29,116 bases of DNA from a virus. The position numbers and the translations under genes were made by a program. This document shows positions 11,058-17,693 of this stretch, piece after piece. How positions within the stretch are numbered: the first letter of the stretch is position 1; the number at the start of each line of letters is the position of its first letter. Under the pieces are notes generated by a model, which did no database searches, was not told the DNA's origin, and saw only the letters and a list, made by a program, of their open reading frames with translations. The DNA is taken from positions 1 to 29,116 of IMG/VR virus record IMGVR_UViG_3300017956_000085, one strand, 5' to 3'.

Positions 11058-11477
11058 TTAGAAGTCTCTTGCTAGAATGAAATCAATTTCATAACTAATG
11101 TTTTCCCCAACAATTTGGTACTCCAAGTTTACTTGGATGCTGTTTTCCTCATAATTAGGAATGAGGTCCAAATTTGTCACGATAATTCGACTCTCAAAGT
11201 TTCTAATGGTCTGACGAATCTCATCTTCGATAGAGTTGAGTGTAAATGCGTCTAACTGTTCAAACAAAGCCGCATATACATCAGAACCCAGGTTGGGAGC
11301 AAAAGGACGCTCCCCCTTACGAGTCAAAATTAAATTTTTAAGTGATTGCTTGATGGCATTCTCATTGAGAACCTTACCACAATCATTTGTTAAGGGATTA
11401 CGCGCAAAACTGACTGCAATATCTAAAAAAGACTTGCTAAATTGAGATTTACTCGTATTAATCGGTTTTAGTGCCAT
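11058..11477 (-). CDS. gp25: Baseplate wedge protein gp25
   Basis: 139 residues, the normal length of the gp25/GpW family, which forms part of the inner baseplate wedge and helps start sheath assembly. Family signs are the early segment SFARNPLTNDCGKVLNENAI, the block LILTRKGERPFAPNLGSDV, in which the arginine-glycine-glutamate-arginine core is typical, and the later pattern IRNFESRIIVTNLDLIPNYE. It lies directly upstream of gp6 with 2 bases between them. The ATG at 11477 is preceded about 29 bases upstream by a late-promoter-like box, which supports this start. In T4 gp25 was once thought to have lysozyme activity; nothing in this sequence argues for catalysis. Confidence 0.95.
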   Translation of the reverse strand: MALKPINTSKSQFSKSFLDIAVSFARNPLTNDCGKVLNENAIKQSLKNLILTRKGERPFAPNLGSDVYAALFEQLDAFTLNSIEDEIRQTIRNFESRIIVTNLDLIPNYEENSIQVNLEYQIVGENISYEIDFILARDF

Positions 11478-11505
11478 CCCACCTACAGGAGTTTTTCCTA
11501 ATATG

Positions 11506-11513
11506 TATTTAGC
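11506..11513 (-). promoter_or_regulatory. Candidate T4-type late promoter before gp25
   Basis: The minus strand reads GCTAAATA, one mismatch from the NATAAATA pattern described for late promoters of T4-like cyanophages (T4 itself uses TATAAATA). It sits about 29 bases before the gp25 ATG. No -35 element is expected for this promoter class. The motif is short, so chance occurrence is possible. Confidence 0.4.
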
Positions 11514-11534
11514 ACTGAAAACCGAGACGTTTAT

Positions 11535-11681
11535 TTACTTTCCTTGACCACGATATGGTTTACGTGCTTTATTACGGGAGGTAGCAGCATATTTTGTATT
11601 CTTGCTGTTACCCTGACGAGTACACTTCGGGTTCGATTGAATAATTTTCTTACCAGAAAGACCAACTTTTGCTTTTGCCAT
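11535..11681 (-). CDS. Small basic conserved phage protein, 48 aa
   Basis: A short frame from ATG (MAKAKVGLSGKKIIQSNPKC) to TAA, ending KARKPYRGQGK. It is rich in lysine, arginine, serine and asparagine with almost no acidic residues, so it probably binds nucleic acid or sits in the virion; this is inference. I recall near-identical short basic proteins beside the gp25-gp6 block of other T4-like cyanophages, but could not check. It lies alone between the PAAR gene and gp25, and an extended -10 promoter lies about 25 bases upstream. No enzymatic motif is visible. The sequence is clearly non-random and the frame is the only sensible one in this 240-base gap. Confidence 0.8.
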   Translation of the reverse strand: MAKAKVGLSGKKIIQSNPKCTRQGNSKNTKYAATSRNKARKPYRGQGK

Positions 11682-11704
11682 TGTAAATGAGCGAGTACCT
11701 AGTA

Positions 11705-11713
11705 ATTATACCA
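11705..11713 (-). promoter_or_regulatory. Extended -10 promoter candidate before the small basic gene
   Basis: The minus strand reads TGGTATAAT, a perfect TATAAT with the TGn extension, about 25 bases before the start of the 48-aa gene and just after the PAAR stop codon. No good -35 was seen, which is usual for extended -10 promoters. Confidence 0.5.
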
Positions 11714-11716
11714 CAT

Positions 11717-12409
11717 TTACGCCATCATGGCAGCCTGGTCTGAAGCATTTAGTCTTGCTGACCATTGCTGACCTGCTGGAGAAGGTGTAATGCTGCCTGC
11801 GTTGGCACCAGCACCTGCTGCTGCGTCTGCTGACTGTGTACCTACATCTGCTGCGGCATCGCCAGCAGCATTTTCTGCATCTGCTCCATCATCTCCACCA
11901 CCAACAATGACATTTGCAGAACCTGCAGCAATTTTACTGAGGCAAGGCGGACCTAGAGGGTCTCCAACCCGTGCCAGAGGGCGACCATTGACCAATACAT
12001 TCTTACATGTGGCAATTACTACTCTAGGGTGACCAACACCTTTCTGGTCTTCAGCAGTTAGCATACTACAAGGTGCTGTAATGACTGTAGGAGCGCATCC
12101 TGTGGGACTACAGCAGTTCGAGATGACCGTATGCATAGTTGCAGACGTATGGTTCGTTAAAACGTCTCCATCGAGCACAGGGACGATGCTGTTAATGAAT
12201 ACATTTCTCAGTGGAAGTGTTCCAAGAGGTGCAATAGGAAATCCAATCCACAGACAAGTTGCATCTTTTGTTGCCAGAGGTTTTACAATAGCAGTAGCTG
12301 GTGTTACACCACATGGGTCAACTGCTTTATTGTGAACATGACCTTCAATTGGTCTCCCATGACCAGTGCAAGTACCCTGATAAATTGCTGCGGGTTTTTT
12401 ACCTGTCAT
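11717..12409 (-). CDS. PAAR-repeat spike-tip protein (T4 gp5.4-like position)
   Basis: 230 residues from the ATG at 12409. PAAR proteins fold into a small cone that caps the needle of contractile tails and sharpens it for membrane puncture. Seen here: GHGRPIEG (about 16-23) near the N-terminus and VNGRPLARVGDPLGPPC (about 140-156), with many cysteines and histidines spread through a glycine-rich body, as in metal-stabilised PAAR tips. Residues 171-230 form an alanine- and aspartate-rich low-complexity tail. The start was chosen because TAATG couples it to the stop of the upstream structural gene; a longer GTG-started reading (from 12457) would add 16 residues of poor quality. In T4 the PAAR gene 5.4 also lies just before gene 6, so context agrees. 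Confidence 0.88.
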   Translation of the reverse strand: MTGKKPAAIYQGTCTGHGRPIEGHVHNKAVDPCGVTPATAIVKPLATKDATCLWIGFPIAPLGTLPLRNVFINSIVPVLDGDVLTNHTSATMHTVISNCCSPTGCAPTVITAPCSMLTAEDQKGVGHPRVVIATCKNVLVNGRPLARVGDPLGPPCLSKIAAGSANVIVGGGDDGADAENAAGDAAADVGTQSADAAAGAGANAGSITPSPAGQQWSARLNASDQAAMMA

Positions 12410-14709
12410 TATTGTAAAGAGGGTACAGATACAGTAGGAGTATTTATTTGCGGACACATAAAATCATATGGATTGCCAAATGCCTTAAGTGCATAACCAT
12501 AAGTATCCACAGTTGCGGTCAAATTATTGTAAATTGTAAGGTCTGAGGATAGTTCCCACCCACTACATCCTGGTCCATGAGGTCCTGTAATGGTATATGA
12601 CCTAGAAGTAGTGTAAGTAGTACCATCTGGGTGTTCTCCATCGTCTCCAGGGGTGGGAAGACCCGTAGGTGCCTCTGCATAAGAACCAGAACCACCCTCA
12701 CAAGGACATTCCCACTCAAATCCAGTCTGCCCACTTACCTCAGGACACCCACCACAATCACCAATCGTGACCCCAAGAGTGATATTTGCGGTAATTTTGT
12801 CCCTCATGTCATTTTTGAACTGCTTGATGATGTATTTTTCATGGGCAGTAGCGCAAGGAAGGTCAAAAAAACTTCCAATGACTGTATATTTCTTCTGAAC
12901 GTTGTATCTGGCAATCTTTTCTTCCGTAATTGACTGTACTGAGTGGTCAAATTCGTTGTTATTGAACGTATCTTCAATTTGTTTGTACTGATTTCCGAGT
13001 TTTACCAGACTTGAATCGTCAACTGTGTCGGGATTATTCAAAAAATGCTGTGAAATGTACGGTTGCATGAAATTATATGCAATCGGTTCAAGAACTTCTG
13101 CACTACCCTTCTGTTTTTCGAGGTAATGTTCGCGCTTATTCCGATTTGTATCATACACAAAGTCAACAAATGCATCAGTTGACACATCTACAGTGCGTTT
13201 TTCGTTTTGCCAGTCAATCAAACTGGTAAGTTCGCTCGTTTTGAAGTCTCCAAAGATGATATTACGAGATTCTTTGTCCATTGCTTCGGAGATTTTTTCC
13301 CAATGTTGCGTATTTGGATTGTCTTCGTGCTTAGTTTCGGGCCAAATTGTCTTGACATCAATTCTATCTGCGGTATGTACGCCTAATTTGGGTGCATTAG
13401 CACCTCCTTCATACCCTCTTCCCGCATATTTGATGTTAACATCAACTAAAGTACCGCCAGACCAAACGCCTTCAATCTCAGCAGGGCGATATTTAACTCT
13501 ATCTGTAGAATAATCCGCTGGTGGTAGCACATAAAGATTGGGTTTGGGGTAAAAATCATCATAACCAGAGCCACCAAACTCAATTGTAACGTCAGTTAAC
13601 CTTCCAGAAGTGATTGTTGGTGTCAAAACGGGCTCTCTAATCTCATAATTCCACCCAGTTTTGAAGTCGGAGCGGATTTTTCCAATCATATATTGGATTT
13701 CTTTCTCTCTAAACTCATATCTTCCGAACAATCCCGCTTTATCTTTGATTCCTTGACCCGCTTTTACGCGAATTACGTGCTGCTGTTGCCCTTGAGTGCC
13801 TGCTCCTGCCCAAAATGGACCAGCAGTTGCGGTATATGTGCCGTCATAAGTGAAATCTTCTCCGCTTCCCTCCAAATTAATGAGATGATACTTGTTATAA
13901 TACAGAGATGAGTGCTTAATTTCCGCAACTGTCCACCCATTAATGGTATCACCGACGCGAATTCCGTTAATTGACTTTGCTCCAGGACCAGTTGGCGGAT
14001 TTGTGTACTCAAACATGATGGACATACTGGTAGTATGCGCTGTCCACAGCAAAGGATAACCATCTCTGGCATTTCCCTGCGAAGTATCATCGGGTGTCGT
14101 ATATGAAATATAGGTAGTTTCTACATCACATGGACAGTCAATTGGTATATACGTTGTAGTTGTGGTTGTTGTTTCGTCTGTACCTTCAGGAAGATAGTCT
14201 GGTTGACCTACAGTCCCCGATTCAGGAGTCGTAGAAGTCTGTGTTTCGGTCACAGTTTTCAACAACCAGCAAGGAACACCGACTTTATGGTCCGATGTAT
14301 CAAACAAATAATAGAACCACTCGTCTGAAGTGATGGGTTCAAACGAAATATCTGTAGGAAAAAAGTTTAATGCAGCAGTATAACTCGCAAAACCACTAGA
14401 AGAGAGAGGAACTCCTACTCTAGTACCAATATCTTCGGAGCTAATTACGTCTCCAGCAGTTCCTTTATCGGATTTTTCTTCAATAATAGTGCCTCTATAC
14501 AGAATTCTATCCCGACACCAATTATCTTCTTCAATCGGCCATGTAGCAGGGTGCTCATAAACTGCACTGTTTTGAGATTGCCCAGCAAATTGATGCCCAA
14601 ACTCCATCGTAGCACCCCCTGAGGGAGGTGTCCAAACATCACAATGACTGGTATTAGGGTATCCAAAGGTGCTACCAGAAATAGAACCGTCTGTAGTGCA
14701 GCATGCCAT
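12409..14709 (-). CDS. Virion structural protein, 766 aa, probably baseplate/spike associated
   Basis: I do not recognise a named family. The protein is rich in threonine, serine, glycine, tyrosine and aromatic residues, with several cysteine pairs (CGGCP, WECPCEGG, PIDCPCD) that could bind metal or form disulfides in the particle. Two segments, VTIEFGGSGYDDFYPKPNLY and VDVNIKYAGRGYEGG (roughly residues 375-450), have the same glycine-rich repeat as the giant structural protein of this window. It starts by a TAATG overlap with the 135-aa gene upstream and ends by another TAATG overlap with the PAAR gene, so the three are translated together. In T4 the gene near PAAR is the hub/lysozyme gp5; no lysozyme motif is seen here, so a gp5-like role is only a possibility. 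Confidence 0.8.
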   Translation of the reverse strand: MACCTTDGSISGSTFGYPNTSHCDVWTPPSGGATMEFGHQFAGQSQNSAVYEHPATWPIEEDNWCRDRILYRGTIIEEKSDKGTAGDVISSEDIGTRVGVPLSSSGFASYTAALNFFPTDISFEPITSDEWFYYLFDTSDHKVGVPCWLLKTVTETQTSTTPESGTVGQPDYLPEGTDETTTTTTTYIPIDCPCDVETTYISYTTPDDTSQGNARDGYPLLWTAHTTSMSIMFEYTNPPTGPGAKSINGIRVGDTINGWTVAEIKHSSLYYNKYHLINLEGSGEDFTYDGTYTATAGPFWAGAGTQGQQQHVIRVKAGQGIKDKAGLFGRYEFREKEIQYMIGKIRSDFKTGWNYEIREPVLTPTITSGRLTDVTIEFGGSGYDDFYPKPNLYVLPPADYSTDRVKYRPAEIEGVWSGGTLVDVNIKYAGRGYEGGANAPKLGVHTADRIDVKTIWPETKHEDNPNTQHWEKISEAMDKESRNIIFGDFKTSELTSLIDWQNEKRTVDVSTDAFVDFVYDTNRNKREHYLEKQKGSAEVLEPIAYNFMQPYISQHFLNNPDTVDDSSLVKLGNQYKQIEDTFNNNEFDHSVQSITEEKIARYNVQKKYTVIGSFFDLPCATAHEKYIIKQFKNDMRDKITANITLGVTIGDCGGCPEVSGQTGFEWECPCEGGSGSYAEAPTGLPTPGDDGEHPDGTTYTTSRSYTITGPHGPGCSGWELSSDLTIYNNLTATVDTYGYALKAFGNPYDFMCPQINTPTVSVPSLQ
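12441..12448 (-). promoter_or_regulatory. Candidate T4-type late promoter before the PAAR gene
   Basis: The minus strand reads AATAAATA, an exact match to the NATAAATA late-promoter pattern of T4-like cyanophages, about 31 bases upstream of the PAAR start. It lies inside the last codons of the preceding structural gene, which is common in compact phage operons. Confidence 0.45.
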
Positions 14710-15116
14710 TACTTTAAGTCCTCCAGTCTCTTGTAGATATCATCAAAAACTTCTTTAATTGACAGATACTCATCTGTACCTGGCGGTTTATACTTAATAT
14801 CGTGAAAATTGGGTATCTCTTTCAGTCTGTTCTGCAGGGTTTCGATTGCCTCATTGTGCATCTGAAGCACTTTGTTAATAACTTCTGCCTGTATAGTGAC
14901 ATTATACTTCAGTTCTTCATACTCTTTGGCAAATGGAACCATCCATTCGGGTATCGGATACCGTTTATCAGGGTCCTGTAACTTCTCATACTCTGAATAT
15001 GCTTGTTCAATACTCTGAAACTTTTCACCAGACCAGTCACCCTGATGCATTGGGTCCTGAAGTTCAGGATTGTGGTATCCAAACGGATTATCGGGGTCTT
15101 TTTGCTGTTCAGTCAT
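14709..15116 (-). CDS. Conserved hypothetical, 135 aa, coiled-coil, structural operon
   Basis: The first half is acidic and rich in proline, glutamine and tyrosine (NPFGYHNPELQDPMHQGDWS). The second half (about 65-105) is a predicted amphipathic helix, with leucine, isoleucine and valine at heptad-like spacing in VINKVLQMHNEAIETLQNRL, suggesting oligomerisation. No transmembrane segment or catalytic motif is visible. Its stop overlaps the next start as TAATG, and its own start lies 8 bases inside the end of the oxygenase-like gene upstream. Being first in the structural group, it may be a small virion or assembly protein; this is inference from position only. Confidence 0.75.
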   Translation of the reverse strand: MTEQQKDPDNPFGYHNPELQDPMHQGDWSGEKFQSIEQAYSEYEKLQDPDKRYPIPEWMVPFAKEYEELKYNVTIQAEVINKVLQMHNEAIETLQNRLKEIPNFHDIKYKPPGTDEYLSIKEVFDDIYKRLEDLK

Positions 15117-15804
15117 AGTTGTTCAAGTCTACACACATGAGGGCGTAGCGGTCCATTTCACCAGTCTTGTACCATTCTGGTTCTATGTATGCTGCATGCC
15201 ATAGCCAACCATCATACCAGGACACACGATTATACTTCATCTCCATTACATGCCACATTTCCCAGTTATCATCGCCCTTAAAGCATTGCCAGGGTTCAAC
15301 GGTCCTGGGACGCTCTAAGAACTCCCTAAAGAAATCATATCCACCGCCGTAGGCGGTACGCGCCGATGGGTCGTTTCCGAAGCGCGGTGACCTATAAAAA
15401 GCAGTGCCCCCATGACACTCTTTCGTTAGCCACATGCTAAAGACGTTCTGACACTCATCGGTGTGTGGCAGATAGTTCTGTCTACGAGCTGCCATGTCCC
15501 CATTGTATATGTTAGTCCCGTAGTTAAAAAACCCGTTGGGCACATACTTCTTATATTCTCTCTCAATGGGTAGCAACCACACTGAAGGAATCCATTGACG
15601 CTTCCCAGGAGCTTGGTCGATATCCCATTCTGCTGACGAGCCGACTGGGAAAGATTCCTGTAAGAATTGGGTAAATTCATCAGGACGTAAGAGAAAGTTG
15701 TCAAAGTGTATGAAACGTACTCCTTCGACAATCTCCTCCGAGATTTCCATACGTGGGTTAATCTCTTGGACGTACTCTAGGGTTTCGCGGTCAATGTACT
15801 TCAT
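15109..15804 (-). CDS. 2-oxoglutarate/Fe(II) oxygenase-like protein (DUF6445-like)
   Basis: 231 residues. The pattern of the double-stranded beta-helix oxygenases is visible: PHTDE gives H114 and D116, LWHAAY gives H203, and R219 could hold 2-oxoglutarate. The segment ECHGGTAFYRSP (about 129-140) after the HxD resembles the DUF6445 group of predicted oxygenases. The substrate is unknown; phage members might act on protein, nucleic acid or a small metabolite. It starts by an ATGA overlap with the AbrB-like gene and overlaps the following gene by 8 bases. This is one of four oxygenase-like genes in the window and the only one with HxD rather than HxH. Fold assignment is fairly sure, function is not. 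Confidence 0.75.
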   Translation of the reverse strand: MKYIDRETLEYVQEINPRMEISEEIVEGVRFIHFDNFLLRPDEFTQFLQESFPVGSSAEWDIDQAPGKRQWIPSVWLLPIEREYKKYVPNGFFNYGTNIYNGDMAARRQNYLPHTDECQNVFSMWLTKECHGGTAFYRSPRFGNDPSARTAYGGGYDFFREFLERPRTVEPWQCFKGDDNWEMWHVMEMKYNRVSWYDGWLWHAAYIEPEWYKTGEMDRYALMCVDLNNYD

Positions 15805-15968
15805 TCTGTTAGTCGCTTTGTTAAAATCCAGACGCCATCTTCGTCTATTTCATGGTCGAGCTCGTCTCCAACCTCCCACCGAAGTTCTTCGAGAAGTTCC
15901 TCAGGTATTGGCAGAAACAAATCGCCGTGCTCGTCCTCTTCGATAGTTATGGTAAATCTTTTTGACAT
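15801..15968 (-). CDS. AbrB/MazE/SpoVT-like small protein, 55 aa
   Basis: From ATG at 15968 the frame reads MSKRFTITIEEDEHGDLFLP, then IPEELLEELRWEVGDELDHE and ends GVWILTKRLTE. The pattern LP..LLEELgWevGDeL..e....G.w.L.K is that of the swapped-hairpin AbrB fold found in MazE antitoxins and transition-state regulators. These proteins dimerise and bind DNA, and antitoxin members also bind a toxin. No MazF- or PemK-like toxin lies next to it; its neighbours are an oxygenase (ATGA overlap) and a 70-aa unknown (4-base gap). It could be a stand-alone transcription regulator or an antitoxin against a host toxin. The very acidic composition is notable for a DNA-binding protein. Confidence 0.75.
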   Translation of the reverse strand: MSKRFTITIEEDEHGDLFLPIPEELLEELRWEVGDELDHEIDEDGVWILTKRLTE

Positions 15969-15972
15969 ATTG

Positions 15973-16185
15973 CTACAATGGGGTTATCGGCATCGTTGAC
16001 GGATTTACTTCTTTCCACTCCTCCCACGCAGAGAGAACGTCATTAGCGTCCCTTGTCAGACCCGCAGAGCACAGGTAGTCGGCACAGGCATACATCCGAT
16101 TGTCTAGGTGTCCCTCGTGACGTATCAGAGTCTCCAGCGCCCACGTACGGTCATCTTGACGGTCTTGGCGAATCTTCCAGTCCAT
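15973..16185 (-). CDS. Hypothetical protein, 70 aa
   Basis: Start placed at the ATG at 16185 (MDWKIRQDRQDDRTWALETL); an earlier GTG at 16233 would add 16 residues of the type VFHGLLRYKK and cannot be excluded. The protein is rich in charged residues and tryptophan, is probably helical, and has two cysteines (ACADYLCSAG). No family recognised. It ends 4 bases before the AbrB-like gene, so the two are likely in one transcript. No membrane segment or signal peptide. Confidence 0.6.
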   Translation of the reverse strand: MDWKIRQDRQDDRTWALETLIRHEGHLDNRMYACADYLCSAGLTRDANDVLSAWEEWKEVNPSTMPITPL

Positions 16186-16402
16186 AATTTTTTCTGGGGA
16201 AATTTTTTTATAACGAAGTAATCCGTGAAACACCTTATATAGCAGGGACTCTCGGAGAAAATTTTTTTTATTAGCAGAATATCACACTCGCTCTTGGGAA
16301 CCTTTGTAGGTTAGGGAAGTAGTCGATTTTAATATGACGCCCCCCGAGGGCCGCCCCGCCCGCCGAAACCCGTTGGTATGACTGCGATTTGGGCGATGGG
16401 CG
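16186..16402 (-). other. 217-bp non-coding gap with a GC-rich G-quadruplex-like block
   Basis: No convincing gene. The plus strand at 16340-16371 has C-tracts of 6, 4, 3 and 3 (40-45, 54-57, 59-61, 69-71), so the minus strand has four G-tracts with loops of 7, 1 and 8 bases. To its left, in minus-strand reading, come an AT-rich run (TAATAAAAAAAATTTT) and a weak -10-like TATATA near 16235. The GC-rich block stands out sharply from the AT-leaning surroundings. It may end the upstream transcript or form a structure in single-stranded DNA or RNA. Confidence 0.5.
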
Positions 16403-16543
16403 TTACATTTTATCGCCCCACATCTGCTCCAAAGTGTCATCCACATCCCCAAGAATAGCACTCACCCAATCATCTTCAGGCAGTTGCTCAGTGTATGCTT
16501 CAGACAGAAGTTCGTCAGTGACGTTGATAGAATCCTTGTACAT
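16403..16543 (-). CDS. Hypothetical protein, 46 aa, acidic
   Basis: Reads MYKDSINVTDELLSEAYTEQ from the ATG at 16543 and ends TLEQMWGDKM. Strongly acidic and probably helical; no family recognised. Although short, it is supported by its own near-perfect sigma70 promoter, whose start point would fall only a few bases before the ATG. An upstream in-frame extension to 16585 would overlap the promoter and was rejected. It is followed by the 217-bp non-coding gap, so it is probably a single-gene transcript. Small acidic early proteins of phages often bind host enzymes, but nothing here shows that. Confidence 0.6.
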   Translation of the reverse strand: MYKDSINVTDELLSEAYTEQLPEDDWVSAILGDVDDTLEQMWGDKM

Positions 16544-16556
16544 GTTTGTCTCAGTT

Positions 16557-16585
16557 AGTATAATCGAAAAGGGGCAGATTGTCAA
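16557..16585 (-). promoter_or_regulatory. Sigma70-type promoter, TTGACA-N17-TATACT
   Basis: On the minus strand TTGACA (16580-16585) is followed by exactly 17 bases and TATACT (16557-16562). It would begin transcription near 16550, just before the 46-aa gene. The -35 box overlaps the stop codon of the upstream gene. A match of this quality suggests recognition by the unmodified host RNA polymerase, an early promoter. Confidence 0.75.
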
Positions 16586-16992
16586 GCGAACATGAAACCA
16601 TCCTCAAACTCGTAAGTGTTGTAAACGGGGGAAGTTCCTGCCTGTCCGATGAACTTATCGACGAACCATTGGAAGTTCTTTTGATATACACACTCACCCT
16701 TGATTGCGTGCTCAGAGAGAATAGCATTCAGGCGAGATTTGGTGGTGTTAGACTGCCAACCGCCATCGAAGATTTGAACGAAGTCCTCACCAACGGTGGC
16801 AATGTGGTTGCCGTGGAGATACACTTTGCTCTCGTTAGTTTCAGCAATGAACTCTACACGAGTGTTTGCAGATTGCCAGTTCAGGTTGTTAGAAATGGCG
16901 TTGTTCATTTGCTGTTCGATTTTACGCATGAGAGGGGCGATTCCTTTGACCCTCTTAATATACACGGAAACCGCCCCCTGTGCCCTAGCCAT
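16582..16992 (-). CDS. Conserved cyanophage hypothetical protein, 136 aa
   Basis: Start taken at the ATG at 16992 (MARAQGAVSVYIKRVKGIAP), which overlaps the upstream stop by 8 bases; the longer TTG reading (from 17016) lies inside the upstream gene and has no support. The centre, ESKVYLHGNHIATV followed by FVQIFDGGWQSNTTKSRLNA, is a compact aromatic and glycine pattern that I remember as recurrent in phages of this group, without a known function. The C-terminus is YEFEDGFMFA. No catalytic motif, membrane segment or signal peptide. Likely soluble; possibly an early host-takeover protein, by position only. Confidence 0.75.
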   Translation of the reverse strand: MARAQGAVSVYIKRVKGIAPLMRKIEQQMNNAISNNLNWQSANTRVEFIAETNESKVYLHGNHIATVGEDFVQIFDGGWQSNTTKSRLNAILSEHAIKGECVYQKNFQWFVDKFIGQAGTSPVYNTYEFEDGFMFA

Positions 16993-17188
16993 GTGCCACT
17001 TCTCTGAGTGGCACAATTTCCATACGCCAACCGATATATTTGATGTAATCGAAGGGCGACATTCTCTCAGTCTTAGGGTATCTTTCCCCTCGCAATTCTC
17101 TGAGGGAATCTACATACGTTTCTAGGGCATTAATCGACGTGAAAGAACAATCTTCGGTGTTGTCTTCGTTGTAGAGAATGAACAGCAA
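16985..17188 (-). CDS. Hypothetical protein, 67 aa, TTG start
   Basis: The frame begins at a TTG at 17188 (MLFILYNEDNTEDCSFTSIN if read as Met). This start is chosen because the leader contains AGGAG seven bases before the TTG, because it follows the upstream stop by two bases, and because the next ATG would remove two thirds of the protein. The product is soluble, mixed in charge, and ends IVPLREVAHG. No family recognised. The overlap of 8 bases with the next gene and the 2-base gap to the previous one show a coupled operon of three genes started at the 17413-17441 promoter. Confidence 0.6.
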   Translation of the reverse strand: MLFILYNEDNTEDCSFTSINALETYVDSLRELRGERYPKTERMSPFDYIKYIGWRMEIVPLREVAHG

Positions 17189-17190
17189 AA

Positions 17191-17385
17191 TTAGTCTCCT
17201 GAGTATACGTAATAGAGGAATCCTTCCGCTAACAAATACCCTGCTAGATTGCTGGCATCAGTATCATCCCAGCATTGCTCAGTATCTAATAGAAACTGAA
17301 ACAAGTCCAAACCATCATCAACTGTAAGGAGTCCTTGTTTCCATTTAGTCCAGAACAGTTGGTATTTCTGAGGACCTGTAATCAT
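17191..17385 (-). CDS. Hypothetical protein, 64 aa
   Basis: Starts at ATG 17385 (MITGPQKYQLFWTKWKQGLL) with a fair ribosome site, AAAGGA, 6 bases before it. Rich in leucine, tyrosine and tryptophan, probably a small helical globular protein, ending FLYYVYSGD. No family recognised. It is the first gene downstream of a strong sigma70-type minus-strand promoter, so it is likely transcribed early together with the two genes after it. Confidence 0.65.
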   Translation of the reverse strand: MITGPQKYQLFWTKWKQGLLTVDDGLDLFQFLLDTEQCWDDTDASNLAGYLLAEGFLYYVYSGD

Positions 17386-17412
17386 TCGTTTCCTTTGAAC
17401 CCTTACAGAGTC

Positions 17413-17441
17413 ATTTTAGCAAGAAAGTGTCAGTCTGTCAA
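17413..17441 (-). promoter_or_regulatory. Sigma70-type promoter, TTGACA-N17-TAAAAT
   Basis: The minus strand has TTGACA (17436-17441), a 17-base spacer and TAAAAT (17413-17418). It points into the operon beginning at 17385. This is a near-consensus host-type promoter and is half of a divergent pair with the plus-strand promoter at 17635-17663. Confidence 0.8.
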
Positions 17442-17524
17442 GTCGTTCGAGTCTATCAGAATTGCTAATCTTTCTGGGGTTGACAACTCGATAGGTCGTA
17501 CGCTAAGACTTCTGAACTATCGCT

Positions 17525-17533
17525 ATTATACCA
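17525..17533 (-). promoter_or_regulatory. Second minus-strand promoter candidate (extended -10)
   Basis: The minus strand reads TGGTATAAT, a perfect -10 with TGn extension, about 90 bases upstream of the near-consensus minus-strand promoter. No clear -35. It could be a tandem promoter for the same operon. Confidence 0.45.
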
Positions 17534-17584
17534 GGAAAAGAACACAAACCCATGTTTTTTTCCATATTTCCTAATTATTCCGCG

Positions 17585-17628
17585 TTTTCCACAATTTACA
17601 CAATACCTGTGGAAAAACCTGTGGAAAA
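17585..17628. promoter_or_regulatory. Cluster of three DnaA-box-like sequences
   Basis: TTTTCCACA at 17585-17593 on the plus strand, and its exact reverse complement TGTGGAAAA at 17608-17616 and 17620-17628. All three fit the DnaA-box pattern TTWTNCACA, and TTTTCCACA is, from memory, the form common in cyanobacterial origins. The last two copies are a perfect 12-bp tandem repeat of ACCTGTGGAAAA (17605-17628). The block lies in AT-rich DNA directly upstream of the plus-strand promoter. It may be a DnaA-controlled operator or part of a replication origin. Confidence 0.55.
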
Positions 17629-17634
17629 CTATAC

Positions 17635-17663
17635 TTGACAGAACAGAGAGTTTATGATACAAT
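17635..17663 (+). promoter_or_regulatory. Sigma70-type promoter, TTGACA-N17-TACAAT
   Basis: TTGACA (17635-17640), 17 bases, TACAAT (17658-17663); the longer string TATGATACAAT gives a second overlapping -10. Transcription would begin near 17670, about 24 bases before the ATG of the plus-strand oxygenase. It sits 6 bases after the last DnaA-box-like sequence, so a protein bound there could repress or activate it. Confidence 0.8.
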
Positions 17664-17693
17664 AGATAGAAAAGTATTGCGGTGATTGAGTTA

